Source: Lepidodermella squamata
Lineage: Eukaryota > Gastrotricha
Length of the DNA stretch: 64,000 nucleotides
Assembly: GCA_047495785.1 (NCBI GenBank)
Contig: JBLDXI010000034.1
Coordinates: 248,001-312,000, forward strand
Direction: 5' to 3'
Shown: piece after piece, positions 45,718 through 56,089 of the stretch
How positions within the stretch are numbered: position 1 is the stretch's first letter
Layout: each line of letters opens with the position of its first letter
Translations under genes and position numbers: made by a program
The notes under the pieces: generated by a model
Told to the model about the DNA's origin: nothing
Database searches by the model: none
Seen by the model: only the letters and a program-made list of their open reading frames with translations

Positions 45718-46139
45718 AATTTGGGTGGCTCGACATTCGATTCAAGAATAAAAATGGACAAACCGACCTTCACCAGGCTGCTACAAGTGGTAAAATCGAA
45801 GTCGCGAAATTTGCTATAGAAAAGGGGGTCAATGTCAACCACATGGATCAGGAAGATTGAACAGCTTCAATGTACGCGGCACGGGAAGGTTACGCGGATG
45901 TTGTTCGACTTTGCTGGACAATAAGGTCGATAAATCGATCTGATCAACAATTATGACTGGACAGCTCTGATGGTCGCAGCGAGAAATGGAAATTTTGAAG
46001 TGGTCGAATGGATGGTAGAAAGAAGCGCGAATGTCAATATGGAAGGGCGTATTGACAAGAAACGAGCCCTGGATTTCGCCGTTCAACATCAAAACACTGA
46101 GGTCGCCGACTATCTCAAGCCGATTACGACCAAAAATTA
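45718..46139 (+). pseudogene. Type II ankyrin exon 3 remnant
   Basis: Begins NLGGS like exon 3 of the type II genes, then an internal deletion joins it to IRFKNKNGQTDLHQAATSG. A TGA follows HMDQED, and a lost base in the next repeat shifts the frame. The end is still recognisable (DYLKPITTKN). Confidence 0.8.
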
Positions 46140-46343
46140 ACCTGTTTTCTCACGTAGTAGAGTTTTCTTTGCCCTTATCATTGTGCAAAATGTGAAGTTC
46201 CGTTGAACCTTTGTGGAATTTTCTGGTGAATGGAAAGATACTTGGTACAGGGTTAATTTTATATTCAACAAAGCGGCTGTGATGCTGGATGTTTTGTGTG
46301 ATACTTGGTTTTTTTTCAAGTTTTACAGCAAATATCAATTGTA

Positions 46344-47726
46344 ATGCACTCAACTAGCGTGAAATTACTATACCTAGTCAGTTCTATCGGCTATTTGATA
46401 ACTGCAATAGATTGTTGTTTCACCTCCAGCGAAAAGCGATCCGATGACTTCTTTTTTGTCCCTGAAAGAGATGTTGCTTCAATCAAGGTGCCAACTGATC
46501 CCCATCAAGCCCTTTACCAGCAATTAGCTCTGGCCGCAGAGAAAGCCGACATCTATCGAGTTCGCGAGCTAATCAGAGAAATCAAGTATCGAAACAACGG
46601 AATTTTCAACGCGAATTGGCGCGAGAAGGGAAATGTGCTATCCTGCGAGTACGACATCAAAAACTCGGCCCTATTACACCGTGTATCAGCCTGCCTTGAT
46701 CATCGTGAGAAACGGAAGGAAATCGCTCAAATTCTCGTCGATCACGGGGCTAATGCGAATTCGGAAGAGTCGGATGGAGCAACTCCCCTTCACTTCGCGG
46801 CTAGGATTGGGCATTTGGCAATAGCAAAGGTCCTATTAAAAGCCGGGGCCGATGTCAATGCTGCTTATGGTTTTTACAGGCAAACACCGCTGATGTTTGC
46901 TGCAAGTAGAGGCGATAGGGAACTCGCAAAATATTTGCTGGAAAATGGGGCTGATTTGAAATGGCGTGATAACTACGGACATTCTCCATTGATAAAAGCT
47001 GCACTTTTCAACCACCTTGAGACGGTGAGGATTCTGCTTGAGAATGGCGCTGATGTTAACGACATGGATAACAATGCCCAATCGGTGTTGATGAATGCGG
47101 CTAGGCATAATGATTTCGAATTGATCAAGTTGCTGGTCGAGCATGGTGCAGATGTTAATTTCGACAACAGAAATATTCGAACAAAAGGTAAATTGAGAAT
47201 TGTGTGGTTGAAAGCTGATTTTCTTATATTTTCAGGCCCGCACTATCGTGGCTCGCCATTGATCAAAGCTGCTACTTATTGCGACGTGAAAATAATCAAA
47301 TACCTGATTGAAAAAGGAGCAAACGTGAACTTTGTCGAGTCAAATGGCTTGCCAGCTCTTATCTACACATTGTTTTTTGCAAGCTCACGTGCTAAGGTTG
47401 AGTTACTCGTTGAAAACGGCGCCGACGTGCGATTTACGGATAGCAATGGGCGCAATCTCCTTCACGAAACTGCAACCTACGGTAACGCGGAAATAGCAGA
47501 GTTCGCCATTGAAAAAGGGCTTGATGTTAATATGAAAGACAAGCTGGGATTTACGCCGCTGATGATAGCGGCTGAAAGTGGCCGTCTCGAAGTTGTTAAA
47601 TTGTTGGTCGAAAGAGGCGCTGATGCCAATTTGAAGAGCACTGATGAAGGCAAAACAGCTTTGGATCTTGCGGTCGAATGCAATAGAAATGCTGTTGCTG
47701 ACTACCTTAGGCCCTATACTAAATAA
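46344..47726 (+). CDS. Secreted ankyrin-repeat protein, subtype III
   Basis: Spliced form: exon 1 46344-47187, exon 2 47236-47726, 444 residues. The 48-nt intron (GTAAATTGAG...ATTTTCAG) is a multiple of three and has no stop, so the unspliced frame is also open (460 residues). The splice sites equal those of 19443, where the intron does contain a stop. Signal peptide MHSTSVKLLYLVSSIGYLIT, then IDCCFTSSEKR. Helical module EKADIYRVRELIREIKYRNN and FNANWRE. About twelve ankyrin repeats, ending YLRPYTK. Closest relative is 19443. Confidence 0.86.
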   Translation: MHSTSVKLLYLVSSIGYLITAIDCCFTSSEKRSDDFFFVPERDVASIKVPTDPHQALYQQLALAAEKADIYRVRELIREIKYRNNGIFNANWREKGNVLSCEYDIKNSALLHRVSACLDHREKRKEIAQILVDHGANANSEESDGATPLHFAARIGHLAIAKVLLKAGADVNAAYGFYRQTPLMFAASRGDRELAKYLLENGADLKWRDNYGHSPLIKAALFNHLETVRILLENGADVNDMDNNAQSVLMNAARHNDFELIKLLVEHGADVNFDNRNIRTKGKLRIVWLKADFLIFSGPHYRGSPLIKAATYCDVKIIKYLIEKGANVNFVESNGLPALIYTLFFASSRAKVELLVENGADVRFTDSNGRNLLHETATYGNAEIAEFAIEKGLDVNMKDKLGFTPLMIAAESGRLEVVKLLVERGADANLKSTDEGKTALDLAVECNRNAVADYLRPYTK

Positions 47727-47878
47727 AGTAGCTGCATTGAAACTCGTGAGACCTCATTGCTACGATTCATTTCGCTAAGTAACGTTTATTTGTATACAAA
47801 GCTCTTCCAAAAGTTATCACTCCATTAGCCAAGTTTGAAGTTTAGCGTAGTTCTCAGGGTGATCGTGGATTCAAGAGC
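47727..47878. other. 3' flank shared with the type III gene at 19443
   Basis: Same sequence as 20830-21010 with small changes, ending at GATCGTGGATTC, where a type IV fragment begins. Confidence 0.5.
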
Positions 47879-48247
47879 TATGGCCACTTGCCGGTTATCA
47901 AGACAGTAGTAAAATCCGGAGCCGATGTGCATCCTTTGAATAGTTACGGAGTTTCGTTGTTTATGGCTGCTACCGACAAGCATCGAAATCATCACATTTT
48001 TGCTTGACAACGGGGCTGATATGAAGCTGCGTGGTTACATGGGCCGTTCTCCGTTTATGACAGCCGCTGTGAAAGGCAATCTTCGGCTGGCACAGACGTT
48101 GTTTGCGAGGGGCGCCGATGCTAACGACCTGGATGACGAAGGCCGGTCTGTTGCAGAGTTGAATGATTTTAGAATGATCAAGTGGCTAGTCGAAAATGGG
48201 GCGCATGTTACTTATAACAAACGAGATTTAAAACACCTTGGAGGTTG
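47879..48247 (+). pseudogene. Type IV ankyrin fragment (exon 2 only)
   Basis: Begins mid-repeat (GHLPVIKTVVKSGADVHP) right at a type III 3' flank. A one-base loss near 47982 shifts the frame; the remainder reads LDNGADMKLRGYMGRSPFM to KRDLKHLGG and a stop in the intron. Exon 3 is absent: type IV 3' flank (CTTGTCAGCAATCCGAAAA) follows directly. Two joints in about 400 bases. Confidence 0.8.
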
Positions 48248-49218
48248 AATATTGCTTAATCCGGCAGATTAACTGCTTATCACTTGTCAGCAATCCGAAA
48301 ACTGCGCGAAAAACCCAGTAATTACTACCCCATTGTCAAGTGAAATTGGGTTATATTGGGTTATATTGGGTCTATAAAAAAATGGTACTTTGTGAATCAG
48401 AATTAGGTACTCCATTCAAGGGAAGAAATAATGTTTTATTAAATCATGGTATGAAAGTTCCCAGTTGCAAATTAAAAAGTAAACGATGCCATTTCTAACT
48501 AGCCGACGTTCCGGATGTACAAATGAAGTTTCGCGTCGACGGCTGACCAAGACGGAATTGCATTCAAAACCTACCTGCAGTATTATATGTCTCAACTGAG
48601 ATTGACTGAAATTTTCTGATAGCTATGACATTGGAAACTAGACGCCTAAATTTTGTTAACAAGAAGCGTCTCGTTAAACAACTTTTTGGGGTTTTGAACA
48701 GGTTGCCCTTATCACGGGGTATCATCCCTCTTTGCTTAGCAAGACAGGACTAGAAAAACGAAAATGTAGCCAGTAGATTAACATAGTCAAAATGCGAAAC
48801 GCTCGATCCTCTAATATTGAAACAACCTCGCGGTGTAATTTTTAAGTGACATTTTCGATAATCGATAACTCAAGTTTGAAGAGATATCCGTCACCACTCA
48901 GCCAGTCGTAATACGCGTGGGCGAAACAGAGAATGGTCTGACAATGTTCACGGGAGATGCGTGTTTCTACGATCCTACGCAGTCACTTTTCTCGATGCAC
49001 TCTGAAGCTAATAGAAGGATCTGCAACTTCTATTTTCCAAGGTTTTGAACATTACATACTTTCAATAAAGACTAGGCCTGAAATTGCCATTAGCTTCCAC
49101 GTCATTATCAGCCACTTAACGTTTGAGTGTAATGAATAATTCAACAAAAATGGCCTCGCACGCATTGAAATGACAATATTTGAAGGGCAAAACATTAACT
49201 CAGATTTTTTAAGGCACC
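48248..49218. other. Intergenic region
   Basis: The first 350 bases are type IV 3' flank (compare 23707 and 38595). The rest up to 49218 has no supported gene and includes the promoter of the LamG/Cys-loop gene. Confidence 0.4.
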
Positions 49219-52200
49219 ATGTTAGAATTTGCTTGTGCTGTTTTCTTGCTAAGCATTTTGAGTCTCGCTGATGCTCAAGGCGTATCTCGCTGCGGGACAC
49301 TGGTCCCACAGTTGTCGCTGTTCAACCACGCCGATGCCGACCGATCTACCAACTGGGAATTGAACCAAATGCCGGGTTTGAATGCAAGCATCTCGCCGGT
49401 GAATGCAACTCGCCTCTCCCTGGACACCATCTCAAAGACAAATGGTGCCATATGGGCGAAAAACGTTAGCGATTTCTTGGCATTAAAAAAACTTCGATAA
49501 CTGTCTTTCTTACTTATACCTAGCCTTTCCCGCTGACCAATTTCTACATCGAACTATGGGCTTACATTGACTCACACTCTCCAGGCGGTGCAAGCGATGG
49601 TGTAATGATCGTGATTGGCAATAATGCATTTTCCACCCCGTTCAATTCTAGTAAGTACACTCTAGGTGAAAATAACTATTTTCGAAATGTTCATCGTTCT
49701 ACTGTTAAATTATGGAAGGATTCAATGATAGTAGACATTCTCCTCGGATTTCTTCCCACAATCGCACCGAATTAAGGAGAATGTTAAGCTTCGAAGATAG
49801 ATGAGCCGTGCATTACAGTAGTCAAAACTAAACGCTGAATATTTCCGTAATGGCGGGGTATTTTATTTCTGACCATGCCGAATCTGACCATGCCGGGTGT
49901 GAAATACGATGGGGAATGAGGGATGAGGAGTATCGTACCCTCAGTTCGGCAGGCCAAGTTAGAAAACATCAAAAAGGCCTCTTCAATTGTAACATTTGCG
50001 CCCGGAAATATCGCCTAGTTCGAACATCCTACTTCGCACACTAGTCCCAAAAATTGTATGAGACGGTGCGGCTCGCAGAGCATCAGTATTGACGTGATAT
50101 TTTTTTAAAAGGCGCAAGGTCCAACTGATTTTTTGCAATATAAAAGTGTGAATATTCACACTTCTAGCTCACTTTTTTCGAATAAATATTTTTGAAGCTA
50201 TTTTTGAAGTTTGTTGATTTGAAACTTTTTTAGGAATTGAACCTACCAATTTTTTTAATTGAACCCACCGAGAGAATTAAAATTCAACGGGAAACCCGGA
50301 ATACCCCGATGGTAACTGATTTGATCATTTTCGGTATTTAACCAGGTTGCACAGAATTCCCCCGGACTTATTTTTGCAAAAAAAAGATATTATTATTTGA
50401 TGACTATTTTTTTAATTTTTTAGAAGTTAATTTTACTGGCTATTAGATGTTAATTCATCGCTCATTCTTAGAGTTTCCGTACCTTTGTGCAGATTCGTTG
50501 CTAGCATCACGCTGTGTAAATATTTAAATCTGTGTAAATAACCCGATTTGCGATATGCGCAGCTATTTTTGTACGAGTGGTAAATTCCGATACAAGTAAT
50601 TACCTGCTTTACCAGGCAATCCTTTTGGGATAAGCTGGCCGTCTTTCACTGGCATGGCGATCCATTTTTTTCCTTTTTATGGGACCTTCTTTTCGTGGAT
50701 GAGCACAGCGCCTAACGGCAACAACGAGCCCTACTGTGGCTGGGGTGGCACAATCTACTGCAAAAATAACATAAACGCGACGTCATGGATGATCAACATG
50801 CCTGTCAAGATTCAAATTCGCGTGGAAAACGGCAACAAAGTAGCGATTGGATCATGCCTTTCAGATGGCGCATGCATAGGACCTTTCACCGGTTCATCTA
50901 GCTATTCCCTGGCTAGCTCCTTCACTGACAAGCAAATGACGTTCGGCATTGGTGTTAAATCCGGGTGGAATACTCAAACCGTCGACATCCTTAGCTTAGG
51001 TGTCTACGACTGCTCGATTGCAGCGTCGCCGAACAAGTAATGTGTAGGAATAACGAGATTTTCACACTTAATCAATCAAATTTATTGAAGAGTTCAATCG
51101 TGCGGAACTTTGATGCCGCAATTTTCGCTGATTAACCCAGCGGCCGATCGAGCAGCTAACTGGGACTATTACCCACACTTGGGTATGAGCCTGGCTGGCC
51201 AACCTGCAAACACAACACGCCTCGCATCCGAAGGCTCAACAAATGTCGAATCAGGCCTGTGGAACCGAAGCGTAAGAAACAACTGATTTTAAATGAGAAC
51301 ACCCTGCCTTGTTGGAAAAAACGGTTTAAAGCCGAAATTGCGATTCTATAAAATACTCTCACTATGCGGCATTCTGACGGCTAAAATGAGGAAATAATCA
51401 TAAAGCAAACTCGAAACTCGCAAATTCAAAGCCGAAATTAGCAACGAGGATAAGGGACAAAAGTGAACTCGAAGGGTCACCCTTTATCCTTAGGAAGAAA
51501 TCCCCAAAAAAAACCACAGTGGGACCCTTTGGTCACATAAATTCTGGGCGGGAAAAATACCTCGAGGATCCTACTTCCCCAAAATAGCAACCCAGGCCGA
51601 AATTTCGAGCTTTTTGGCTATTTTTGAGCTTTTGAGGTCTTTTGAGGTTTTTCACCCCATTTCGCGATTACCCACCCCCAAATTCGGTTGATTGCTTCAG
51701 AATGTTTGTATTTTTTTGCGCAGCCATTCAGCAAATCGAGCTTCTACATCGAGCTGTCCGTAAGTGTGACCGACCTGGACAACGCACCATCGCCAGGAAT
51801 CGCCCTCCTTATCGCTAGTAACCAATCGATCGGGCGACCATCTAACCTGCGTAATTTTCCCTGCGTACTCTAACACTCACAGCAGCGTTTTCAATTGCAG
51901 AAAATGGCTTCGGCCTGGATTCAAGCAAATTCATAGGATTTTCGGTCGCATCCAACTTTTTATCGGGTTTTCTAAGTTCGAAAATTACACCAACTCCTCC
52001 TGGCGGCTCTCTGTTCCCTGGCACTTGTAGTACCCCAGATAGCACGGTCTGCACAGCTCTCAATTCAACAACAAAAAACAACACGGTTCAATACCAGATT
52101 AGGCTTGACAATGGCGTGTCATTATCGGTAAGAATTCATCAGATTTAATTTGTAGCAATGAATGCTGTCTTTAACAGATTTCAGCTTGTTTGTTTGATGG

Positions 52201-53548
52201 CACGTGTTTCGGACCTTTCACAGGAACCTTGCCAACCTCTCTAGCAACCTTGATGGCCACTCAAGGTATGATGCTGGGCTTGGCAACCTCAAGTGGCAGC
52301 ACATCAGACACAATCGATGTGATCAGCCTTGCAGTCTACAATTGCTCGCAACAAACTACAAGTAGTCCGATTTCGACGTCAACTTACAAGCCGCCCAAAA
52401 CTACGACAGGTTTAACTCATTTTGCGACCGATTCAGAGTCGGAGAGCGCGTTCCCAATTCCTGGGTTGGAGAGAGGCAATCACATGCCTACTGTAGATAT
52501 CCAGGATTTGCTTCCGTGTAGAACCATCGCCGCAGACCTCCGTTCACCAGACCCGAATACGAAGGTCTACGCTACGCTAACGGTTGAGCGGTTGTCTTAC
52601 GTTGACCAGGCTGAGCAGCAAGTTTCGCTGTGGGGCGGTCTGCTGCTTCAGTGGATGGTCAGCACGTGCGGAGCTAATTACACGGCTCCCGAGGCAGACG
52701 ACAAAGAACGACTGACTTCGACACGCCGGACCGACATATGGCGACCTTCGATGGTTTTCGCTAACGAAACACCCGAATTCGACCTCGCGAACCCTGCTTG
52801 CGGCGAGTCTATGGACATTGCCTACTACCCTACCACGCCGAACCGCACGTTGTTTTTCCACTGGAACCGCGTTGGAACTTTCCCAGCGAGTTGCGAAATT
52901 GACTTGACCAAGTTCCCATTCGACACGCAAACTTGTGAAATGACAATGCTAATGTTTGAATCTGCCTATTTCATCCGAATCGGTGGAATGAATGTCGTTC
53001 CCAGGGGAGACCTAAAATACGGTGTCTGGGCTTTCGATTCGTTGAAGGTCACCAGAGGAAATGTTACCAGTCCTATTAGAACTTCTGATCAAGTTTCCTT
53101 TGCAAAAGTGAAATTCATATTCAAACGTAGCCCTGGTTACTACATCGTGAATATGATTGTGCCCTGCTACGTCCTGATAATTCTTGCATTCGCAACATTC
53201 TTCATGGACGCAGCCGCACCCGATCGGCCTGCAATTTGTTGCACCATCATGTTATCGCTAATTGTAGCTCAGTCAGATGTACTCTCAAGCGTGCCGGCAA
53301 CAAATCAGGAGATTTTGTACGCTAATTACATCCTTGGTCTCACTGGAACTATCGCTTGCATCGCCTTCTACCAGATCGTCATGTCTCGGCTCGTTTCGAA
53401 AGACGAAGCTAAATTTGAGACGCCTGTCAAAGTAGCCGGCGGATTTTCGTCCAGTATAGCCAATCTCCTCGATATCCTTGCCGGTATGGCAGCATTTCAA
53501 GGCGTTCTTGCGATTAACCTGTACTTTATAAAGACGATCGTTATTTAA
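49219..53548 (+). CDS. Two LamG-like modules fused to a Cys-loop ligand-gated ion channel
   Basis: Seven exons (49219-49464, 49524-49650, 50616-51036, 51091-51271, 51724-51850, 51901-52127, 52178-53548) sum to 899 residues with all phases matching. Residues 1-20 are a signal peptide. Two homologous LamG-like modules follow (about 25-260 and 270-500). Each starts with a CGTL(V/M)PQ motif, has a 127-nt exon encoding FYIEL, and ends CxGPFTG...D(I/V)(L/I)SL(G/A)VYxCS. After a Ser/Thr-rich linker comes the channel: DIWRPSMVF, the Cys-loop C682-x13-C696 (CEIDLTKFPFDTQTC), M1 from about 762 (PGYYIVNMIVPCYVLIIL), M2, M3 and a short M4 at the C-terminus. The M3-M4 loop is short. M2 is preceded by AAPDRP, not the PAR of anion channels, so the selectivity is uncertain. 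AATAAA lies at 53779. Alternatively, if intron 3 (51037-51090, weak acceptor) is not used, module 1 alone is a secreted protein ending at 51040. Confidence 0.72.
51489..51575 (-). repeat. Dispersed repeat, copy 3 of 3, inside a channel-gene intron
   Basis: The reverse complement reads GAAGTAGGATCCTCGAGG...GACCAAAGGGTCCCACTGTGG, matching the left end and core of the element at 6411-6761. Confidence 0.6.
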
Positions 53549-54142
53549 CGGCCTAATTTCTGACAGAATCTCAGGAAGAACACTGGATCGTATCTCGAGA
53601 ATTTGTTGCAATTTGAAGTTGTCTATAAAATCGGTATTTTTTGGACGGTCTCAGACTTCATGTATTAGAATTTCAAGAGTGGATGATGGACGTATCGCTT
53701 CTGATTACATATGATTCATCTTGAAAGATTGAGGAATAATAAAAAAAAATTGGAATCGATTGGTTCAAGAGAACTGTAAATAAAGCTGCTTTTTGTGTCT
53801 ATTGTTTTGTATCTTTGAGAGGTGTCTGTTTTTTGAGCCGAAAATAAAAAACGAACTGCTAGGATGACGCCTCGATCTGCCAATATTGCTCGTCTGAAAT
53901 TCAGCTGAATGGCAATATTCTCCGCGATTTGCTAATTTGCATGATTAATCATAAGTACAGGAATCAGTTATTTTGTTCTTTCGAGTGCGAGACGAACTCT
54001 GGTCACGGTGTTCTCTATCAACTCTGTGTGCGTTGGCTGTGTAAATGTTTGTTAAATAAAATGCATTTGATTCATTAAAAATGCTGAATTATTAATGATC
54101 CCATTGAATCCAAAACGGCCAGCCGAAGATTCATTTTTACTG
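53549..54142. other. Intergenic region
   Basis: 3' UTR of the channel gene, then from about 53930 the type V upstream block (TTTCGAGTGCGAGACGAACT, CTCTGTGTGCGTTGGCTG) leading to the ankyrin relic at 54143. Confidence 0.45.
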
Positions 54143-54650
54143 ATGCTTTGTATCTGTTCATTTGCTATCGTAGTTTCGATCAGTTGCTCGATACCAACTA
54201 TTAAATGCAGCCTAAAATCTAATGACGAGTCATCGACTGATCAAGAGGTCAGTTTTGTAAAATGCATCAGGTTGATACCATCGACACATTGTGCGAGAAA
54301 GTGGGATTCGCTGTTGATACAGCGGACGTCGATCTAGTTCGCGCGCTGACTGCCGTCATCAAAGCTCGAAACAACGGTAAATTCAACGCGGATTTTCGGC
54401 TGGAGAAAACACGCCTAATTAATTCATCTCTTCAATGCCACCCTGCTACACCGTATCGCAGCTTGGGACTGTTTACGCCCAAGTGAGAATCGCTCGGAGA
54501 TCGCTCAAGTTGTCATCGATAATGGGGCTGATGTTGACGCTAGAGAATCGTTCCATCGAACAGCGTTATACCTCGCGGCTATCAGTGGCCACCTTCCTGT
54601 TGTCAAGGTACTAGTCAAATCTGGATCAGATGCGAAGCTCAAATCTGATC
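54143..54650 (+). pseudogene. Type V ankyrin pseudogene, 5' part
   Basis: Exon 1 (54143-54247) encodes a signal-like peptide MLCICSFAIVVSISC, but the usual CC is now KCS. The intron has shrunk to about 23 nt. Exon 2 shows the helical module TADVDLVRALTAVIKARNN and FNADFRL, then loses frame near 54430. The shifted frame still reads SEIAQVVIDNGADVDARES and HLPVVKVLVKSGS before homology ends near 54650. Confidence 0.8.
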
Positions 54651-54954
54651 AGGTGAGAATGAATAATGAATGCCTGATAGTTGAGATGAGGTGTCATCAT
54701 TCCCAGTCAGCAAAATGCCCCGGCGTGGTTGAGGAGAATGAAAAAATGAAAACGAGCTCTACGAAGAGGAAATTTGGCTGTTGTTTCATTTTTAAACTCA
54801 TTTAAACTCTTTTTAAAATTCATTTTAATCTCATGACGATAGATTCAATTAAATAATACCACAGCCTACAATTGTACCTTGCCTGTAATACCCTCACTTT
54901 TTTCTTGGTTTGAAACTATAAAAACACGGCACCCAATTTCGGTTTTTACGGTAT

Positions 54955-55175
54955 ATTGCAATCGTCGAGTTTTCGATTGTTAACGGGGCTCATTGGCGAA
55001 CGCAGCGTGAAGTCAGGGGACGTTCGCTCTTTATTACAATGTGACCCTAACCCTAACCCTAACCCTAACCCAATGAGAACTACATCGACTCGGCGATGCA
55101 GCCATTATAAAAGCTAATTCAACAGAAACTGCAAAGCTGCTCGTTGAAAATGGAGCCGACATTCAATTACCCCTT
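54955..55175 (+). pseudogene. Ankyrin relic interrupted by a telomeric repeat
   Basis: A fragment of exon 2 (IVEFSIVNGAHW) is followed by sequence of exon 3: CAATGTGA, a telomeric insert (55045-55071 plus a few bases), then AACTACATCGACTCGGCGAT. It continues as NSTETAKLLVENGADIQL and stops at type IV/V 3' flank. The expected uninterrupted string, CAATGTGAACTACATCGAC, is present at 38094 and similar in other copies. Confidence 0.75.
55045..55071 (+). repeat. Interstitial telomeric repeat (CCCTAA x4 plus CCC)
   Basis: Four and a half perfect CCCTAA units. They are flanked by AATGTGA on the left and AATGAGA on the right, possibly an imperfect target duplication. The unit equals the TTAGGG telomere of many animals. 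Confidence 0.85.
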
Positions 55176-55692
55176 ATCATTTGGCACCAACGCGAAACAC
55201 GCGACTGAAACACTGTAATTATTACACTATTGTCAAATGAAAGTGGGTTTTTAACCAAAATAAGGATTTTTTCCTCTAATCACGCAATAAAAATCAAATT
55301 GATTAAACGTAATTCTTTTTTTTTTATTTCAAACTTCTCATCTCGAATCCTTGAAAAATATTTTTTCACGATGCACACATCAAATTTTCAACGACTTAAT
55401 TCACCGTATTTTTGTTCTCATCATCGCAGAAACATGGCGGCAAAATGTTTTCCACTCGGGCGTTGCGTTATTATTGTCGTAAAAATTCAACATTGAAATG
55501 AAAGAACGCATGTTTCGAGTTTCGATTTTTCCGCTATGAAAATTTACATTTTACATACATAACTGAGGTAAATTAAGCAATTTTTGTTTTACATGACACT
55601 TATTTTCTTGAAGGTAATTATTAGTTAATGAGGACTGTGATTGTTTTATATATAGAACGAGTATATAATTAACGAGGATAATTTGAATCAGT
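55176..55692. other. Intergenic region
   Basis: Begins with type IV/V 3' flank (CACTGTAATTATTACACTATTGTCAAATGAAAG). No supported gene after that. Confidence 0.4.
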
Positions 55693-55914
55693 CTAAGTCG
55701 CAATTTGCCATACGAAGAAATCAGACCAGCTTTCTTGATTTTGATTCCGCTCATCGTCGTCGATTTCGTTCAGCCACCACGACGAAGAATCGCCCGCGTC
55801 TTTATTGCCACCAGACCGGGATGAAGAATTTGATGCTTGCTTTGAAGTAGTTTGGTCGGAAAAATTTTCCTGAGAATTTTCCGCCGCCACCGATTTGCCA
55901 CGTTGTTCAGCCAT
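55693..55914 (-). CDS. Small Ser/Asn-rich acidic protein, unassigned
   Basis: 73 residues from ATG at 55914 on the minus strand: MAEQRGKSVAAENSQENF, a Ser/Asn/Gly-rich centre, then SSSWWLNEIDDDERNQNQES and SDFFVWQIAT. No signal peptide. The composition is clearly more protein-like than the surrounding AT-rich DNA, and the two tryptophan/acidic patches could be short binding motifs. No homologue recognised and no splice partners found. May be one exon of a larger gene. Confidence 0.4.
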   Translation of the reverse strand: MAEQRGKSVAAENSQENFSDQTTSKQASNSSSRSGGNKDAGDSSSWWLNEIDDDERNQNQESWSDFFVWQIAT

Positions 55915-56089
55915 ATCAAACAGCTTTTTTGAAAATAAAATTAAAAATAATTTCTAAACAATATTGAAAAATTATAAAATTCAAAATAAAAACTATAGGA
56001 ATTATTGGAACTCAGGGAATTATTCAAATTATTCAAATTATCAAGGAAACAATGAAGGGAATTATAAGACAAGACAAATGAGACTCACT

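Noticed and set aside
3446-48247. Bacterial or viral origin of the ankyrin genes (symbiont contig)
   Set aside because: The genes have spliceosomal introns at conserved positions, eukaryotic signal peptides and no ribosome binding sites; neighbours are plainly eukaryotic.
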